DNA of 64,000 bases from Amaurobius ferox (taxonomy: Eukaryota > Arthropoda > Arachnida > Araneae > Amaurobiidae), in NCBI GenBank assembly GCA_951213105.1, contig OX578135.1:160137250-160201249 (forward strand), given 5' to 3'. Made by a program: the position numbers and the translations under genes. Below the pieces are notes generated by a model. That model searched no databases. It saw nothing but the letters and a program-made list of their open reading frames with translations, and was not told where the DNA came from. Numbering within the stretch: position 1 is the stretch's first letter; each line of letters starts with the position of its first letter. Shown one piece after another: positions 10,234 to 20,830 of this stretch.

Positions 10234-11404
10234 TGTGATAAGGCTTTCACACCTCTGTGTTAAAATTGTATATTAAAGTATTGTTTTATTTCTGTGTGAT
10301 TGAAAGTGTCAATTTCGAAATGTAAATGTCTTTTCTACATGTTTTCAATTACATTGACTTTTAAGGGAAGTGAACTCTAAAATCGCAAAAGTGTTTATGT
10401 TCCAGAAAAATAGTAATAGTTTTGTATTTTCGCTTCTCAGTCGCTAGTTGGGAACTTGCAGGTTTTGCGCACGCGCGCGGTTGAAAAAGGATTTTGGAAG
10501 CAGTGTGGAAGGTGTCGTGGAAAAATGTAGACGTGTGTGTTTGATTCGCGTATGATCGCGAATTTTAAGAAAAGGTGGATTAATTTTGAAAGTGGAAGGA
10601 TGTGATTAAAATATGTAACATAGTTCGACAAGTTGTGCGTAGAGTCGTTTGGCTCGGTTCAGAGATGAGTCACTCGTGTTTTTAAATGAATCAGCCTGGT
10701 AGTAATGGAATAATGAGTCTTGTGAAAAGAGAAAATGGTTCTTTCACTGGTCGGCTTGAATCGCTAATAGGGCTAGAGGGAAAGCTCATTTTACAGCGAT
10801 TTGTATTTGCCTGACTCCTCCTTGTGTCCTAAGGTACGAATCAACCAATCTCCGTAACCAACCAAGATGTCGAATTCCGCCAGCATGATGTTGTGTAGTC
10901 AAGTTTCCCGACCATTATGGATTTTGTTCTGCGCAAGAATCTCGATGAGTTTATGCCGAGAGTCCATCCTGATATCCTTTCCCATGGTACAGAATTGTAA
11001 ATGTTATATTTAAAAGAGACGAGGTAAAGTTTTATATATATTTAGTCTTCCACCTAACGAATAGAGTGTTAATTGTCAAATCCTCGTGAGTATCGAGTCA
11101 TTGATGATGTTATATGAAAATGTCGTATATGTTCAAAGTATACAAATGTGATATATAAATGTCAAGTATAATATGAGGAATATTGTGTTTAGTTTATGTA
11201 TCAGAAAATATGTGTATTCTCTTGGTTCCTCTTCCTCCAGGGGTGTTCTTAATGGTCACCCTACCGAGTGTAACTCTGAGTTATTGCGAGAAATGCTTGT
11301 ACTCCACTGTTTTCGATCAACTGCCTTGTTATTTCATGTTTAATAAATGTGTTTGATTTCAAAACTTTGTCTTCTCTGTCGAGTATACCAAAACGTTCGC
11401 GACA
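10234..11404 (+). repeat. 3' long terminal repeat
   Basis: 1171 bp, same ends and by eye the same sequence as 1887-3057. It is followed at 11405 by the ATAC target duplicate and then by the transposase frame of the host transposon. Confidence 0.97.
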
Positions 11405-11408
11405 ATAC

Positions 11409-12233
11409 GCTCTCGCCCATCCTCAGAGCAGCACAAGAATGATCAGTGAAAATTGTGGCCTCTTTAAAAGTCGCATCTGGAAAATCCTGAATGAATCAGG
11501 TGCTCATCCATACCGATCCACACCTGTGCAGGGATTTCTGCCAAGAGATGCTGAGAGACGTTACACGTGATGCAACTTTGTGATGAATAACTTAGAGGTC
11601 CACCCGACATTCCTGACAGATATAATATGGACGGATGAGGCATGTTTTTCGAGGAACGGAATGTTTAATAGACAGAACGTTCATACCTGGTCGCTGGAAA
11701 ATCCAAGATATGCTGTCGAAGTTCGACATCAACAACGCTGGTCGATTAATGTTTGGTGCGGAATTTTTAATGACAGGCTCATTGGACCAGTATTTTACGA
11801 GGACACATTAACGGGACAACGGTACTTGCAGCTTCTGCAGGATGTAATAAACGACTTCGTTGAGAATCTACCATTGCACCAACTCCTTAATGTATGCTTC
11901 CAGCATGACGGCGCACCTCCGCATAAGATTTCAAACGTTCAGCAGTACCTCATAGAGACATTCCAGAATCAAGTCATCGGGTATGGTGGTTCCGTCGAGT
12001 GGCTCCCGCGCTCACCTGACTTGACGCCATTGGACTTCTTCTTATGGGGGCACATAAAAGGGCAGGCATAAGCGATCCCTCAGCCAACATTGCAGGATTT
12101 TCCACGACGCATTACTGATGCTTGTACATCCGTAACACCTGCCATGTTGCACAATGTGCAGCGAGAAATCCAGTCCAGAATGCAAATGTGTATAAGGCTA
12201 ACGGAGAGCATTTTGAGCAATATACTGTTGTAA
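11409..12233 (+). pseudogene. Transposase, C-terminal catalytic part with two in-frame stops
   Basis: This continues the frame broken at 1886. It encodes the DDE/D-type catalytic domain that cuts and joins transposon ends. Visible motifs are WTDEACF (first Asp), QHDGAPPH (second Asp) and SPDLTPLDFFLWG (third acidic residue, Asp). There are 41 residues between the second and third, so DD41D. Two stops interrupt it: TGA at 11568-11570, before the first catalytic Asp, and TAA at 12069-12071, after the last motif. The natural stop is TAA at 12231-12233, overlapping an AATAAA signal at 12233-12238. Between the stops the frame is intact, so inactivation looks recent relative to the other DNA transposons here. 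Confidence 0.92.
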
Positions 12234-12322
12234 ATAAATGATCCTGAAGACAGGGAAGTGTCTCAGTTTCTTTCTTCCACTCTTTATGAAATGACAATTT
12301 TCGAAATCGTGACCAAACAAGG

Positions 12323-12598
12323 GTTCATTTTTTGCATTCTGTTTTGAGTATTAATGTGCGCGAGGTATCTTTTCGTACTAAATCGAGGGTGCTCTACAAC
12401 TTTCTAATTGACTCTTTTCACGTTTCTTTCACCGTTTACGAGATAGGACCGCTAATTCCAAAATTTGCCGATAGATGGCGTTGTAAGTTGACTCATCGAG
12501 TAGCGCATAGCCTTTTTACTATACCTAGACACCAACTTTATGGCCTAAGCTGTCACCGTTTAGAAATTAAGGGGTTGTAATGGATGTAAGTAGGCACC

Positions 12599-12601
<3 letters not shown>
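12323..12601 (-). repeat. 3' terminal inverted repeat of the DD41D transposon
   Basis: Inverted copy of 1016-1297, ending GGCACCCTG followed by TA. About 279 bp. Confidence 0.93.

Positions 12602-12644
<43 letters not shown>
12602..12644. repeat. (TA)n microsatellite
   Basis: About 21 TA units directly at the transposon's right end. The insertion target TA may have been part of this run or expanded later. Confidence 0.95.
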
Positions 12645-12646
<2 letters not shown>

Positions 12647-12840
12647 TTTGATGTCCTGAAGCCGTAAAGCTTTCTTTTGTAATATTAATTTACCATTGAA
12701 TATTTATTTTCTTTTTACCCCCTTTTTCTCCCAACCCTAAAGCTTTCTAACACTTTCCAACATAGTTGAAAAGTGTTTATGACTTAATTCATTCATTCTG
12801 TCTGTCTATCTGTCTGTCCGTTCCTACGATAACTGCCTTA

Positions 12841-13709
12841 AAAATCTGATGTTGGCAACACATGACTTTCCTTATATAATGCAATGAACTTACTACTTTT
12901 ACAGTTAAAAAAAATGTCATTCTTATAGTAGATACTTATATTCTTTCCAAGATATTGAATTTTCGACAATTAGTCGTCATTTTCATTGATTTAGCGGCAT
13001 TTTTATCCATTTAGCGAGATTTTCGTTAATTTGGCAACATTTAAAAAAGTCGCCAAGTTGACGACATGTCCCCAAATTCATTGCCAAAATCTCGCCTATC
13101 AGTGTTCAAATACAAAAGTATTACTCAAAGTATATTTTCTCGTGAATGGAACGAGTTAGATCCATGAGAATGATGTCACAAAATTTATCGCATGATGTAA
13201 CTTATAAAAAATAAACATGGTCCTCAACAGTTAATTTTTTTTTTATTTATGGGATTTTTTGATAAATTTATGTGAAAAATGTGCAATATCTCAAGAACGA
13301 TTTATGCTAGCGTTCTAAAGTTTATGTCAATCGTTTTCTTAGGAAAAATTACATAACACATGTCAATTTGCGTAACTTTATTAAAGGTTTTGATTTTTTA
13401 ATGATTTTTTCAAAATTTCACTCGAAAATTTAGGGGGGTTCCGAACATTTGATTGTGTTTTAAAACAATGGCTTCCAGTATTCATGGATTGTGATTTTTG
13501 TACCAAATTTCATTCGAATCGCTCCATTCGTTCGTGAGATATCGTCTCCACACACACACACAAACATACACACACGCATAGACATCACCTCAAAAATGTT
13601 CGATTCGTGATCAGGGATGCTTGCAAGGTGCTCTCCCGTCGAAAACTCGAATTCGAATTTTCGACCCCGTTACAATACTTTCCTTATACATTATGTATAT
13701 AAGGAAAGT
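12841..13709 (-). mobile_element. HINE-A full-length copy inserted in HINE-C
   Basis: Read on the minus strand it starts ACTTTCCTTATATAC at 13709 and ends with CAGATTTTT at 12841. The CA/TG microsatellite is near the 5' end and the hairpin (a variant with loop region TTGCC) near the 3' end. The uninterrupted sequence is preserved at about 16890-16900 in HINE-C copy 2, so the boundaries are known to within an A5 run. Confidence 0.9.
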
Positions 13710-14456
13710 AAAAATGACTTTAACAAAATGAAATTTTAGCACGTTGTTGAGACGGTCTGTGGGACATATGGGAATGCAAATGAATAACATCACTCAATTA
13801 GTTTTGGATTGAACTTGGGTTAAAAAGGTGAAATACATTGTACCCTATTTTGCCTAATTGCCATTTTTTAAGCGAATTTTGCCATTTTTTATGCGAAGTT
13901 AAAATTCACAAATTAAATATCTCCTAAACTTTTCGAAGCAAGTTATTCCATAAAATATATAAAAGAAATTTCAGCAAAATATGTTCAGTAGTTTTTTAAA
14001 TACAAATTAAAATAATAATTATTCCCATATTATATGAAGAGAACACGTGACCCACTTCAAAATAAAATATGGCATCCATCTTTTTTTCCCAGTGTAAAAA
14101 TCGTGAGTTTTAGAGTTCTTTTAAATTTATATTTAGTGTTGTTTCCGTCGTAACACCGCTTTATTTTTGCGTATTTTCTGTGCATCTATATACTGTGCCA
14201 ACGCAATTACAATATTTTGAGTTTAAATGATCATCAAATTTTAATTATTTCTACAACGAAGGGTAATTTTAAAGCATGGAGAATGTAAACACATCAGTCT
14301 GTAAGATGAGTTGTATAAGAACTGTTGAATTTTTTTTACGAAAATTATTTAGCTCTGGAGTCTGCAACATAGCTGATATGAATAAAATACTCATTGATTT
14401 TACATAGATGATTTTACAGACGATTTTATAACACTGCCTTTTTCAATGAAGTTTTA

Positions 14457-14493
14457 AGCATGGAGTTAGAAAGTACTTTTCTAACTCCATGCT
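14457..14493. other. Perfect 16-bp-stem hairpin
   Basis: AGCATGGAGTTAGAAA, loop GTACT, and the exact complement ending CTCCATGCT. It lies within HINE-C copy 1, and copy 2 does not show the same perfect palindrome. It may be a local inverted duplication. Confidence 0.85.
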
Positions 14494-14677
14494 TAACTCC
14501 ATGTTTCTTTGTAGCATGGTTTTAAGTTTTTAAGTAAAATAAATGATATTGTAGTATTGTGATAATTTTAAAAATGCCACCGCTGAATTTATCGCATTTT
14601 AGAGATATTTATATAATATTGCATTGCAGTTGGAAAGTGTTTCATAATCAATGCCTTATACATGATTTATATTTTTT

Positions 14678-14881
14678 GTTATTTTTATGTTTTAATTATT
14701 TCCCATGTAAGCTTCTGTATCAATTTATATGTCCTTTGATCTAATGGACATCTTTTTTTTTTGCAAGAATTATTTGTTTTGCAAGAATTATTTGTTTTTT
14801 TTTTTGCAAGAATTATTGTTCTAATATCGATTAATTACTTATTTATCAATTAGTTCTATTATCGATTAGTTAATTTCCATA
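14678..14881. repeat. T-rich spacer with three copies of a TTTGCAAGAATTATT unit
   Basis: The unit occurs three times between 14750 and 14822, separated by T runs. Two near copies of ATTATCGATTAGTTAA-like sequence follow. No gene. Confidence 0.7.
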
Positions 14882-15172
14882 GGGCGCGGTAGCCCAGTGG
14901 TTGGCGTGCGGGAATTGCACTCGGTAGGTCCGTGTTCGATTCCCGCCACTGCCAAAACTATCGCCGTGTTCACACGGAGTATGATCACGTTAAACATGTG
15001 GGTCCGAAAGTCCTTCCGGGAGGTTGGTGGTAAGGGAAGGAGGGTACGGTCCCTGTGGATGCCTCCCCCACTGGGTTCCGGTCTAAATTGGGTGGCATTT
15101 CCTGGCCGTCCAAACAGTTACCTTACACCTTTCTGGTAGGTCAAACGGTCTGGGTCTCAACAACAACAACAT
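14882..15172 (+). mobile_element. SINE1, tRNA-derived retroposon, full-length
   Basis: The head is tRNA-like, with a pol III box A (TAGCCCAGTGG, 14890-14900) and box B (GTTCGATTCC, about 14934-14943). It is followed by a GC-rich unrelated body and a tail ending CTGGGTCTCAACAACAACAA. Flanking sequences ATTTCCAT on the left and TTTTCCAT on the right look like an imperfect target duplication. A second near-complete copy is at 31719-32011. Transcription would be by RNA polymerase III from the internal boxes; movement would depend on a LINE reverse transcriptase. An 80-residue open frame across it is not a gene. Confidence 0.88.
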
Positions 15173-15684
15173 TATTTTCCATGCTGCTTCATTTGAATGT
15201 TCATAGTCACTTTATAAATTACTTTCCATAGTTCCTTTCAATTACTTTCCATAGTTCCTTTCAATTACTTTCCATGTTAACTTATGGTTAAGTATTTTGT
15301 CGTTTCAATTGCTGGGCAATAAATGTAGGGGCAAATTCATAAAAATTATATAGAGCACCGAAAATATTATGTCTGTTTATGTTTTTAGCTACGTTCTCGG
15401 AAGCATCGCCTTCAATCAAGCATTCATTTAAAAAAATTTTGTAGTGGATTTCGGACAATAGATAAACAAAACTATTAGAAATATTGAACAGGGTTGCTTG
15501 CCACCATTATTTTGTTATTGCACATTTTATTGCATTGTTTGTCACAAATGTTGAATATCAGAAAGATTTGAAATTGTATCAAATTATTGCAAGCTTACTG
15601 TAGATTAACTTTTGGTGCTATTTTAGACCAATTCTACTAAGGCAACAAAACAATACATTTATATAGGGAATATACATGTACAAG
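15173..15684. other. Spacer between the inverted HINE-C copies
   Basis: AT-rich, with three tandem copies of TTCAATTACTTTCCATAG-like sequence at about 15222-15285. No gene seen. Confidence 0.6.
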
Positions 15685-16918
15685 AAAGATCAATCATGCT
15701 TAAAGCATTGATTATGAAACACTTTCCAACTTCAATGCAATTTTATTTAAACATGTCTAAAATGCAATACATGCCTCGGTAATATTTTAAAACTTATCAA
15801 AATACTACATTTCATTAATTTATTATATTTAAAAACTTAAACCTTCATCGATAAAAATGAACTTCATTCAAATGACGGCATTGAAATATAAATTGCCTGG
15901 TTTAAACATCTCTAAAATGTGATACATTGCTCGGTAATAATTTTATAATTATCATAATACTACGATAATTTATTATATTTGAAAACTTCATCGAAAACAA
16001 CTGAAATTCATTCAAATGCCGTCATAGAAAAAATAACCCGCCTGGTTCTCTCTATAAAAGCAGCATTTCATTCATAAATAATTTTCCATTCATGTCATTC
16101 ATCACAATACTATAATAATTTATTTTATTTAAAAATTAAGACCATGGAGCTACAAGTAATTAAACTCTATGCGTAAAATTTCATTGAAAATAATCGTCCT
16201 TATCTTTGTAAAATCAATGAATATTTCATTCATATCAGCTATGCAGACTCCATGAACTAAATGATTTTTTGTTAAAAAAATACAGGAATTCTAATACAAC
16301 TCATTCTATATATTTTGCTGTTTACATTTTACATAGGTGAAAAATAGGCTTCGTTGTAGAAACAATCAAATTTGGATGAGCATTTAAACTCTAATATATT
16401 GTAATTGCGTTGTTTCAGTATGTAGATGCACAGAATTTAAGCAAAAATAAAGTGGTTTTAGGATGGATACAACACTCAATATGAATTAAAACGAGCTTTA
16501 AAAATCACGATTTTGAGACAAGATGGATGCCATATATCATTTTAAAGAAGGTCACGTGATCTTTTCATATCATAGTCACGTGATCGCTTCATATAAGAGG
16601 TGTTATTATTATTTTAATTTTTATTTAAAAAACTACTGAATATATTTCGCTGAATTTTTTTTATATATTTCATGGAACAATTTGAATATTACCTAAAATT
16701 TTCGAAGCAATTTATGAATTTTAAATCCACTTAAAAAATGTTTGAAAAATTAGGTCCCATAGGGCTCAATGTATTTCATTTTTTCAAGCCGGGTTCAATC
16801 CAAAACTAATTGGGTGATATTATTTATTTACATTCCCATAGGTTCTACAGACCGTCTGAACAACATACTAAAATTTCATTTTGATTAAGTCATTTTTACA
16901 GCAGTTATGGTACTAACG

Positions 16919-16952
<34 letters not shown>

Positions 16953-17009
16953 TAGACAGACAGAATGAACAAAGTCATAAACACTTTTCAACTTTGTTGT
17001 AAAGTGTTA
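15685..17009 (-). mobile_element. HINE-C copy 2, uninterrupted
   Basis: Minus-strand orientation: the 5' palindrome (AACACTTTACAACAAAGTTG..., imperfect) is at the right end, with GACA repeats at about 16918-16965. The 3' inverted repeat GTTGGAAAGTGTTTC is near 15715-15735, with a bulged hairpin at 15692-15713. It forms the other arm of a large inverted repeat with 12748-14677 and provides the empty site for the HINE-A insertion there. Confidence 0.85.
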
Positions 17010-18065
17010 AAAATGCTTACGGGATCAAAGAAAATAGTTCTGATAGATTCATCTATATCTAAAGCCAGTGGACCTAATAAAAAGTGACATTTTAGCATAA
17101 AAAATGCTTCCGTGCCTGGCCCTATACCAAAATCATATTCCTGAAATTTTTTGATACTCCTTAATCTCAACTAATTTAAATATCGTATGAAAACATAACC
17201 ATAAAGTTTAAAAAATCTCACATCAGATTACATTTTACATAACCTAACGACTCAGACTTATTTCATCTCCAGGGGGATATTAGGCGACAGGTGTTTACAA
17301 TCTACATCTCTTTTACATCACTTATGTGGTCTGCACATCAGGGTGGTATGGCATTCTATATCTATATTTTCAGTATTCTAGTATCAGAAAACCAATATCT
17401 CAGTGATTGGAATTCAATTTTATTCGTACAATGAAAAATAGATGGCGCCACGTATACCACCAATTTACATTTAAGATATTTTCTCATCCATTATTAAGAA
17501 TGCATGTACGTAACCAATTGCAATTTGGTATGATTCGCTCATTTAACCAAATGTCAGAAGAAGCTTATCGATTTTCGATGCGATTGGACCTGGAACAAGC
17601 GATCCAATTTTCAAACATTTTTTTTTAGACAGTGCAAAACTATATGTAACATAAAATTTTAAAAATTGTAACAAAATTTTTCATTTTACAGGTAGTCTCA
17701 AATGTATAAAAATCGAATGATTATTCAAACGTCAACACTTTCAGTTATTGAGATATTGCATGTTTTTATTTAATTTCTGAAACGGAAAAATAAGATGAAA
17801 GAATAAAAATTCTTACTATTATCTTAAGTGAATATTTGTAAGTCAGAAATAAATGAATATCATTTCTTAAAAAATATCAAGCCATTATCGAGTTATAAAT
17901 ATATTAGTTTTCCTCAGAAAACAAACACAACATATCAAACGAATTGGGTGAAATAATCTATCTATTTGCTACGGGCCTGCAGCTGCTGCCGTCGCTGAAA
18001 AAGCCTATAGAGATTTTCTGTAAAAACTAACGCAGGTTATAGCATTGAACGATTTAAATTTTTAC
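17010..18065. other. AT-rich stretch, nothing recognised
   Basis: The 73-residue open frame at 17407-17628 uses a TTG start and shows no known motif. No repeat family was matched. Confidence 0.5.
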
Positions 18066-18996
18066 TTTCCTTATATACATAATGTATAAGGAAAGTATTG
18101 TGACGGGGTCGAAAATTCGAATTCGAGTTTTCGACGGGAGAGCACGTTTCAAGCATCCCTGATCACGAATCAAACATTTTTGAAGTGATGTCTGTGTGTG
18201 TGTGTGTGTGTGTGAAAGTATGTGTGTGTGTGTGTGTCAGTGGGCTGTGGAGACGATAACTGACGAACGAATGGACCGATTCGGACCAAATTTGGTACAA
18301 AAATCACAATCCATAAACACTGGAAGCCTATTGTTTTTATACATAATCGAATATTCAGAACCCCCCTAAATTTTCGAATAAAATTTTGAAAAAATCGTCA
18401 AAAAATCAAAACTACTAATAAATTTACGCAAATAGACATTTCTTATGTAATTTTTCATTAGAAAACGATTGACATAAATTTTAGAACGCTAACATGAACC
18501 GTTCTTGAGATATTGCACATTTTTCAAAAAATTATCAAAAAGTCATATAAAATGATAAAAAATATTTCCTATTGAGAAACATGTTCACTTTCCATATGTA
18601 ATATCATGCAATAAATTGGGTGACATCATTCTCGTGGATCTAGCTCGTTCCATTCATGAAAAAAGATACTTTGAGTAATACTTTTGTATTTGAACGCCAA
18701 TAGTCATTTATCTGCTGTAAGAACAACTTATTTCTTCGTCCATAACACTTGGCGACGAATTTGGCGGAATGTCGCCAACTCAGCGACTTTTTGAAATGTT
18801 GCCAAATTAACGAAAATCTCGCCAAATGGATAAAAATGACGCTAAATCAATGAAAATGACGACTAATTGTCGAAAATTCAATATCTTGGAAAGAATATTA
18901 GTATCTACTATAAGAAAAACCTATTTTTTTACTGTAAAATTAGTAAATTCATTGCAATATATAAGGAAAGTCATGTGTTGCCCACATCAGATTTTT
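18066..18996 (+). mobile_element. HINE-A full-length copy (reference copy)
   Basis: 931 bp. The 5' palindrome is ACTTTCCTTATATACAT paired with ATGTATAAGGAAAGT. Then come TATTGTGACGGGGTCG, a TG microsatellite (about 18190-18236), a body with repeated TTGGCGA/TCGCCAA words, the 3' inverted repeat TATATAAGGAAAGT, the hairpin ATGTG-TTGCC-CACAT, and CAGATTTTT. The 5' flank is a T5 run. No frame of note. Confidence 0.9.
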
Positions 18997-19047
18997 ACAT
19001 GATTGTTTAGAATACAATGCGATTATGCCATGTGTTCCTTTTTTATT

Positions 19048-19979
19048 ACTTTCCTTTTATATACATAATGTATAAGGAAAGTATTGTGACGGGGTCGAAA
19101 ATTCGAATTCGAATTTTCGACGGGAGAGCACGTTTCAAGCATCCCTGATCATGAATCAAACATTTTTGAGGGGATGTCTGTGTGTGTGTGTGAAAGTATG
19201 CGTGTGTGTGTGTCAGTGAGTCTGTGGAGACGATATCTCACGAACGAATGGAGCGATTCGAATGAAATTTGGTACAAAAATCACAATCCGTGAATACTGG
19301 ACGCCTATTGTTTTAAAATACAATCGAATGTTCAGAAACTCCCTAAATTTTCGAGTGAAATTTTGAAAAAATCATCAAAATATTAAAACACTTAATAAAG
19401 TTATACAAATAGATATTTCTGATGTAACTTTTTCTTTAAAAAACGATTGACAGAAACTTTAGAACGCTAGCATGAACCGTTCTCGAGATATTGCACATTT
19501 TTCAAATAATTTATCAAAAAATCCCATAAATTAAAAAAAATATTAACTGTTGAGAAACATATTCACTATTTATATGTAATATCATACGATAAATTTGGTG
19601 ACATCATTCTCGTGGATCTAGCTCGTTCCATTCATGAGAAAAGGTACTTTGAGTAATACTTTTATATTTGAACGCCAATAGTCATTTATCTAATAACTTA
19701 TTTATCCCTCCATAACGCTTGGTGAGATTTTGGCGACGAATTTGGTGGAATGTCGCTAACTTGGCGAATTTTTGAAATGTTGCCAAATTAACGAAAATAT
19801 CGCCAAATGGATAAAAATGACGTTAAATCAATGAAAATGATGACTAATTGTCGAAAATTCAGTATCGTGTAAAGAATATAAGTATCTACTAGAAGAAAAA
19901 CCTATTTTTTTACTGTAAAAGTAGTAAATTCATTGCATTATATAAGGAAAGTAATGTGTTGGCCACATCAGATTTTTTT
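19048..19979 (+). mobile_element. HINE-A full-length copy, in tandem with the previous one
   Basis: Same orientation as 18066-18996, separated by 51 bp. Its 5' palindrome carries an extra TT (ACTTTCCTTTTATATAC). The 3' end is GTAATGTGTTGGCCACATCAGA followed by a T run, a variant loop in the terminal hairpin. Confidence 0.9.
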
Positions 19980-20093
19980 ATTTGCAACTGGATTTAATTT
20001 TTTTTTTATGGAATAACGAAGTGAAAAGTCATTTCTTTTTGTAACGAATCAGCACATAATGTAAGTCCTTTGAGATTGATTTTATTTGAATTT

Positions 20094-20830
20094 GTGCCTC
20101 CTACGAAACTCGAAACGGTCGTATATCATAGAAAACTCGAACCAGTCGTACATCATCGTACAAAACTCAAACCAATCGTGCCTTGTACGAAACTCGAACC
20201 AATCATATTTCCTTCGACACTCGAACCTCATATGAAACTCAAACCAACCATACCTCATATGAAACTCGAACCAATCATACCTCCTATGAAATTCGAACCA
20301 ATCGTACCGCCTACGAAACTCGAATCAGTCGTACCTCTTACGGAACTTGAACCAGTCGTACCTCTTACGAAACTTGAACCAGTCATATTTTGTCGGAAAC
20401 GCGAACCATTCGCACTTCCTATTAAACTCGAACCAGCGTACCTCGTATGAAACTCAAACGATCCGCACCTCGTATGAAGCTCAAACCAATCGTGCTTCCT
20501 ACGAAACTCAAATCAGTCGTACCTCTTACAAAACTTGAAACAGTCGTACCTCTTATGAAACTGAAACCTGCCGTACGTCTTATGAAACTCAAGCCGATCG
20601 TATCTCGTTCGAAATTCTAACCACTTGTACCTTTTATGAAACTCTTAACTAACCGTACCTCGAATGAAGCGCCAAAACAGTTGAACCTCTTACGAAACTC
20701 GAACTTGCCCAGCTATACCTCCTACAAGACTCCAGCCAGTCGTACCTCTTACGAAACTTGAACCAGTCGTACTTCGTTTGAAACTAGAACGTCTTTATCT
20801 CCTACGAAATTCAAGCCTCGAATTACTCGC
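20094..20830. repeat. Degenerate 27-bp minisatellite, about 27 units
   Basis: Consensus close to CGAAACTCGAACCAGTCG plus TACCTCTTA. Because 27 is divisible by 3, one frame reads as a nine-residue repeat (PPTKLEPIV-like) over 20070-20450. That frame has no ATG start and breaks after a length change, so I treat it as non-coding. Units differ at many positions, so the array is old. Confidence 0.88.

Larger units (their letters stand above)
1887..11404 (+). mobile_element. Complete Ty3/Gypsy LTR retrotransposon, apparently recent and intact
   Basis: The element is 9518 bp with two LTRs of equal length (1171 bp), identical wherever I compared them, with TGTG...GACA ends (canonical TG/CA) and a 4-bp ATAC target duplication. 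Order inside: 5' LTR, candidate primer-binding site from 3062, one gag-pol frame (3397-9000), a 1.2-kb untranslated region with an A25 tract, a short purine tract, and the 3' LTR. The domain order protease, reverse transcriptase, RNase H, integrase places it in Ty3/Gypsy (Metaviridae) and not Ty1/Copia. There is no envelope-like frame. Identical LTRs mean little time since insertion, because the two copies are made identical at integration. Confidence 0.97.
1016..12601 (+). mobile_element. Long-TIR Tc1/mariner-superfamily transposon (DD41D spacing), split by an LTR retrotransposon
   Basis: The element begins CAGGGTGCC at 1016 and ends GGCACCCTG at 12601, flanked by TA on both sides (1014-1015 and 12602-12603), as expected for Tc1/mariner insertion. 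The terminal inverted repeats are about 280 bp and highly similar. Removing the retrotransposon at 1887-11404 and one ATAC leaves about 2.06 kb with one transposase frame. The catalytic triad visible downstream is D, D and D with 41 residues between the last two. DD41D spacing is known from the rosa group of the superfamily; assignment to that group is inference. Two in-frame stops show that this copy is dead as a transposase source, though its ends could still be recognised in trans. Confidence 0.93.
12748..14677 (+). mobile_element. HINE-C copy 1, interrupted by a HINE-A copy
   Basis: An inverted copy of 15685-17009. The 5' end is a palindrome with arms AACACTTTCCAAC and GTTGAAAAGTGTT, followed by a TCTG-rich microsatellite (about 12785-12820). 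The 3' end has the inverted repeat GTTGGAAAGTGTT, then a bulged hairpin (AATCAATGCCTTATACATGATT) and T-rich sequence. A minus-strand HINE-A element occupies 12841-13709. No coding capacity. The architecture resembles Helentron-associated non-autonomous elements; that assignment is inference. Confidence 0.8.

Noticed and set aside
14882..14955. Functional tRNA gene at the SINE1 head
   Set aside because: The sequence continues into a conserved SINE body with a (CAA)n tail and recurs at 31719-32011; the cloverleaf is incomplete.
17407..17628. 73-residue plus-strand frame
   Set aside because: It starts at TTG, has no recognisable motif and no neighbouring exon signals.
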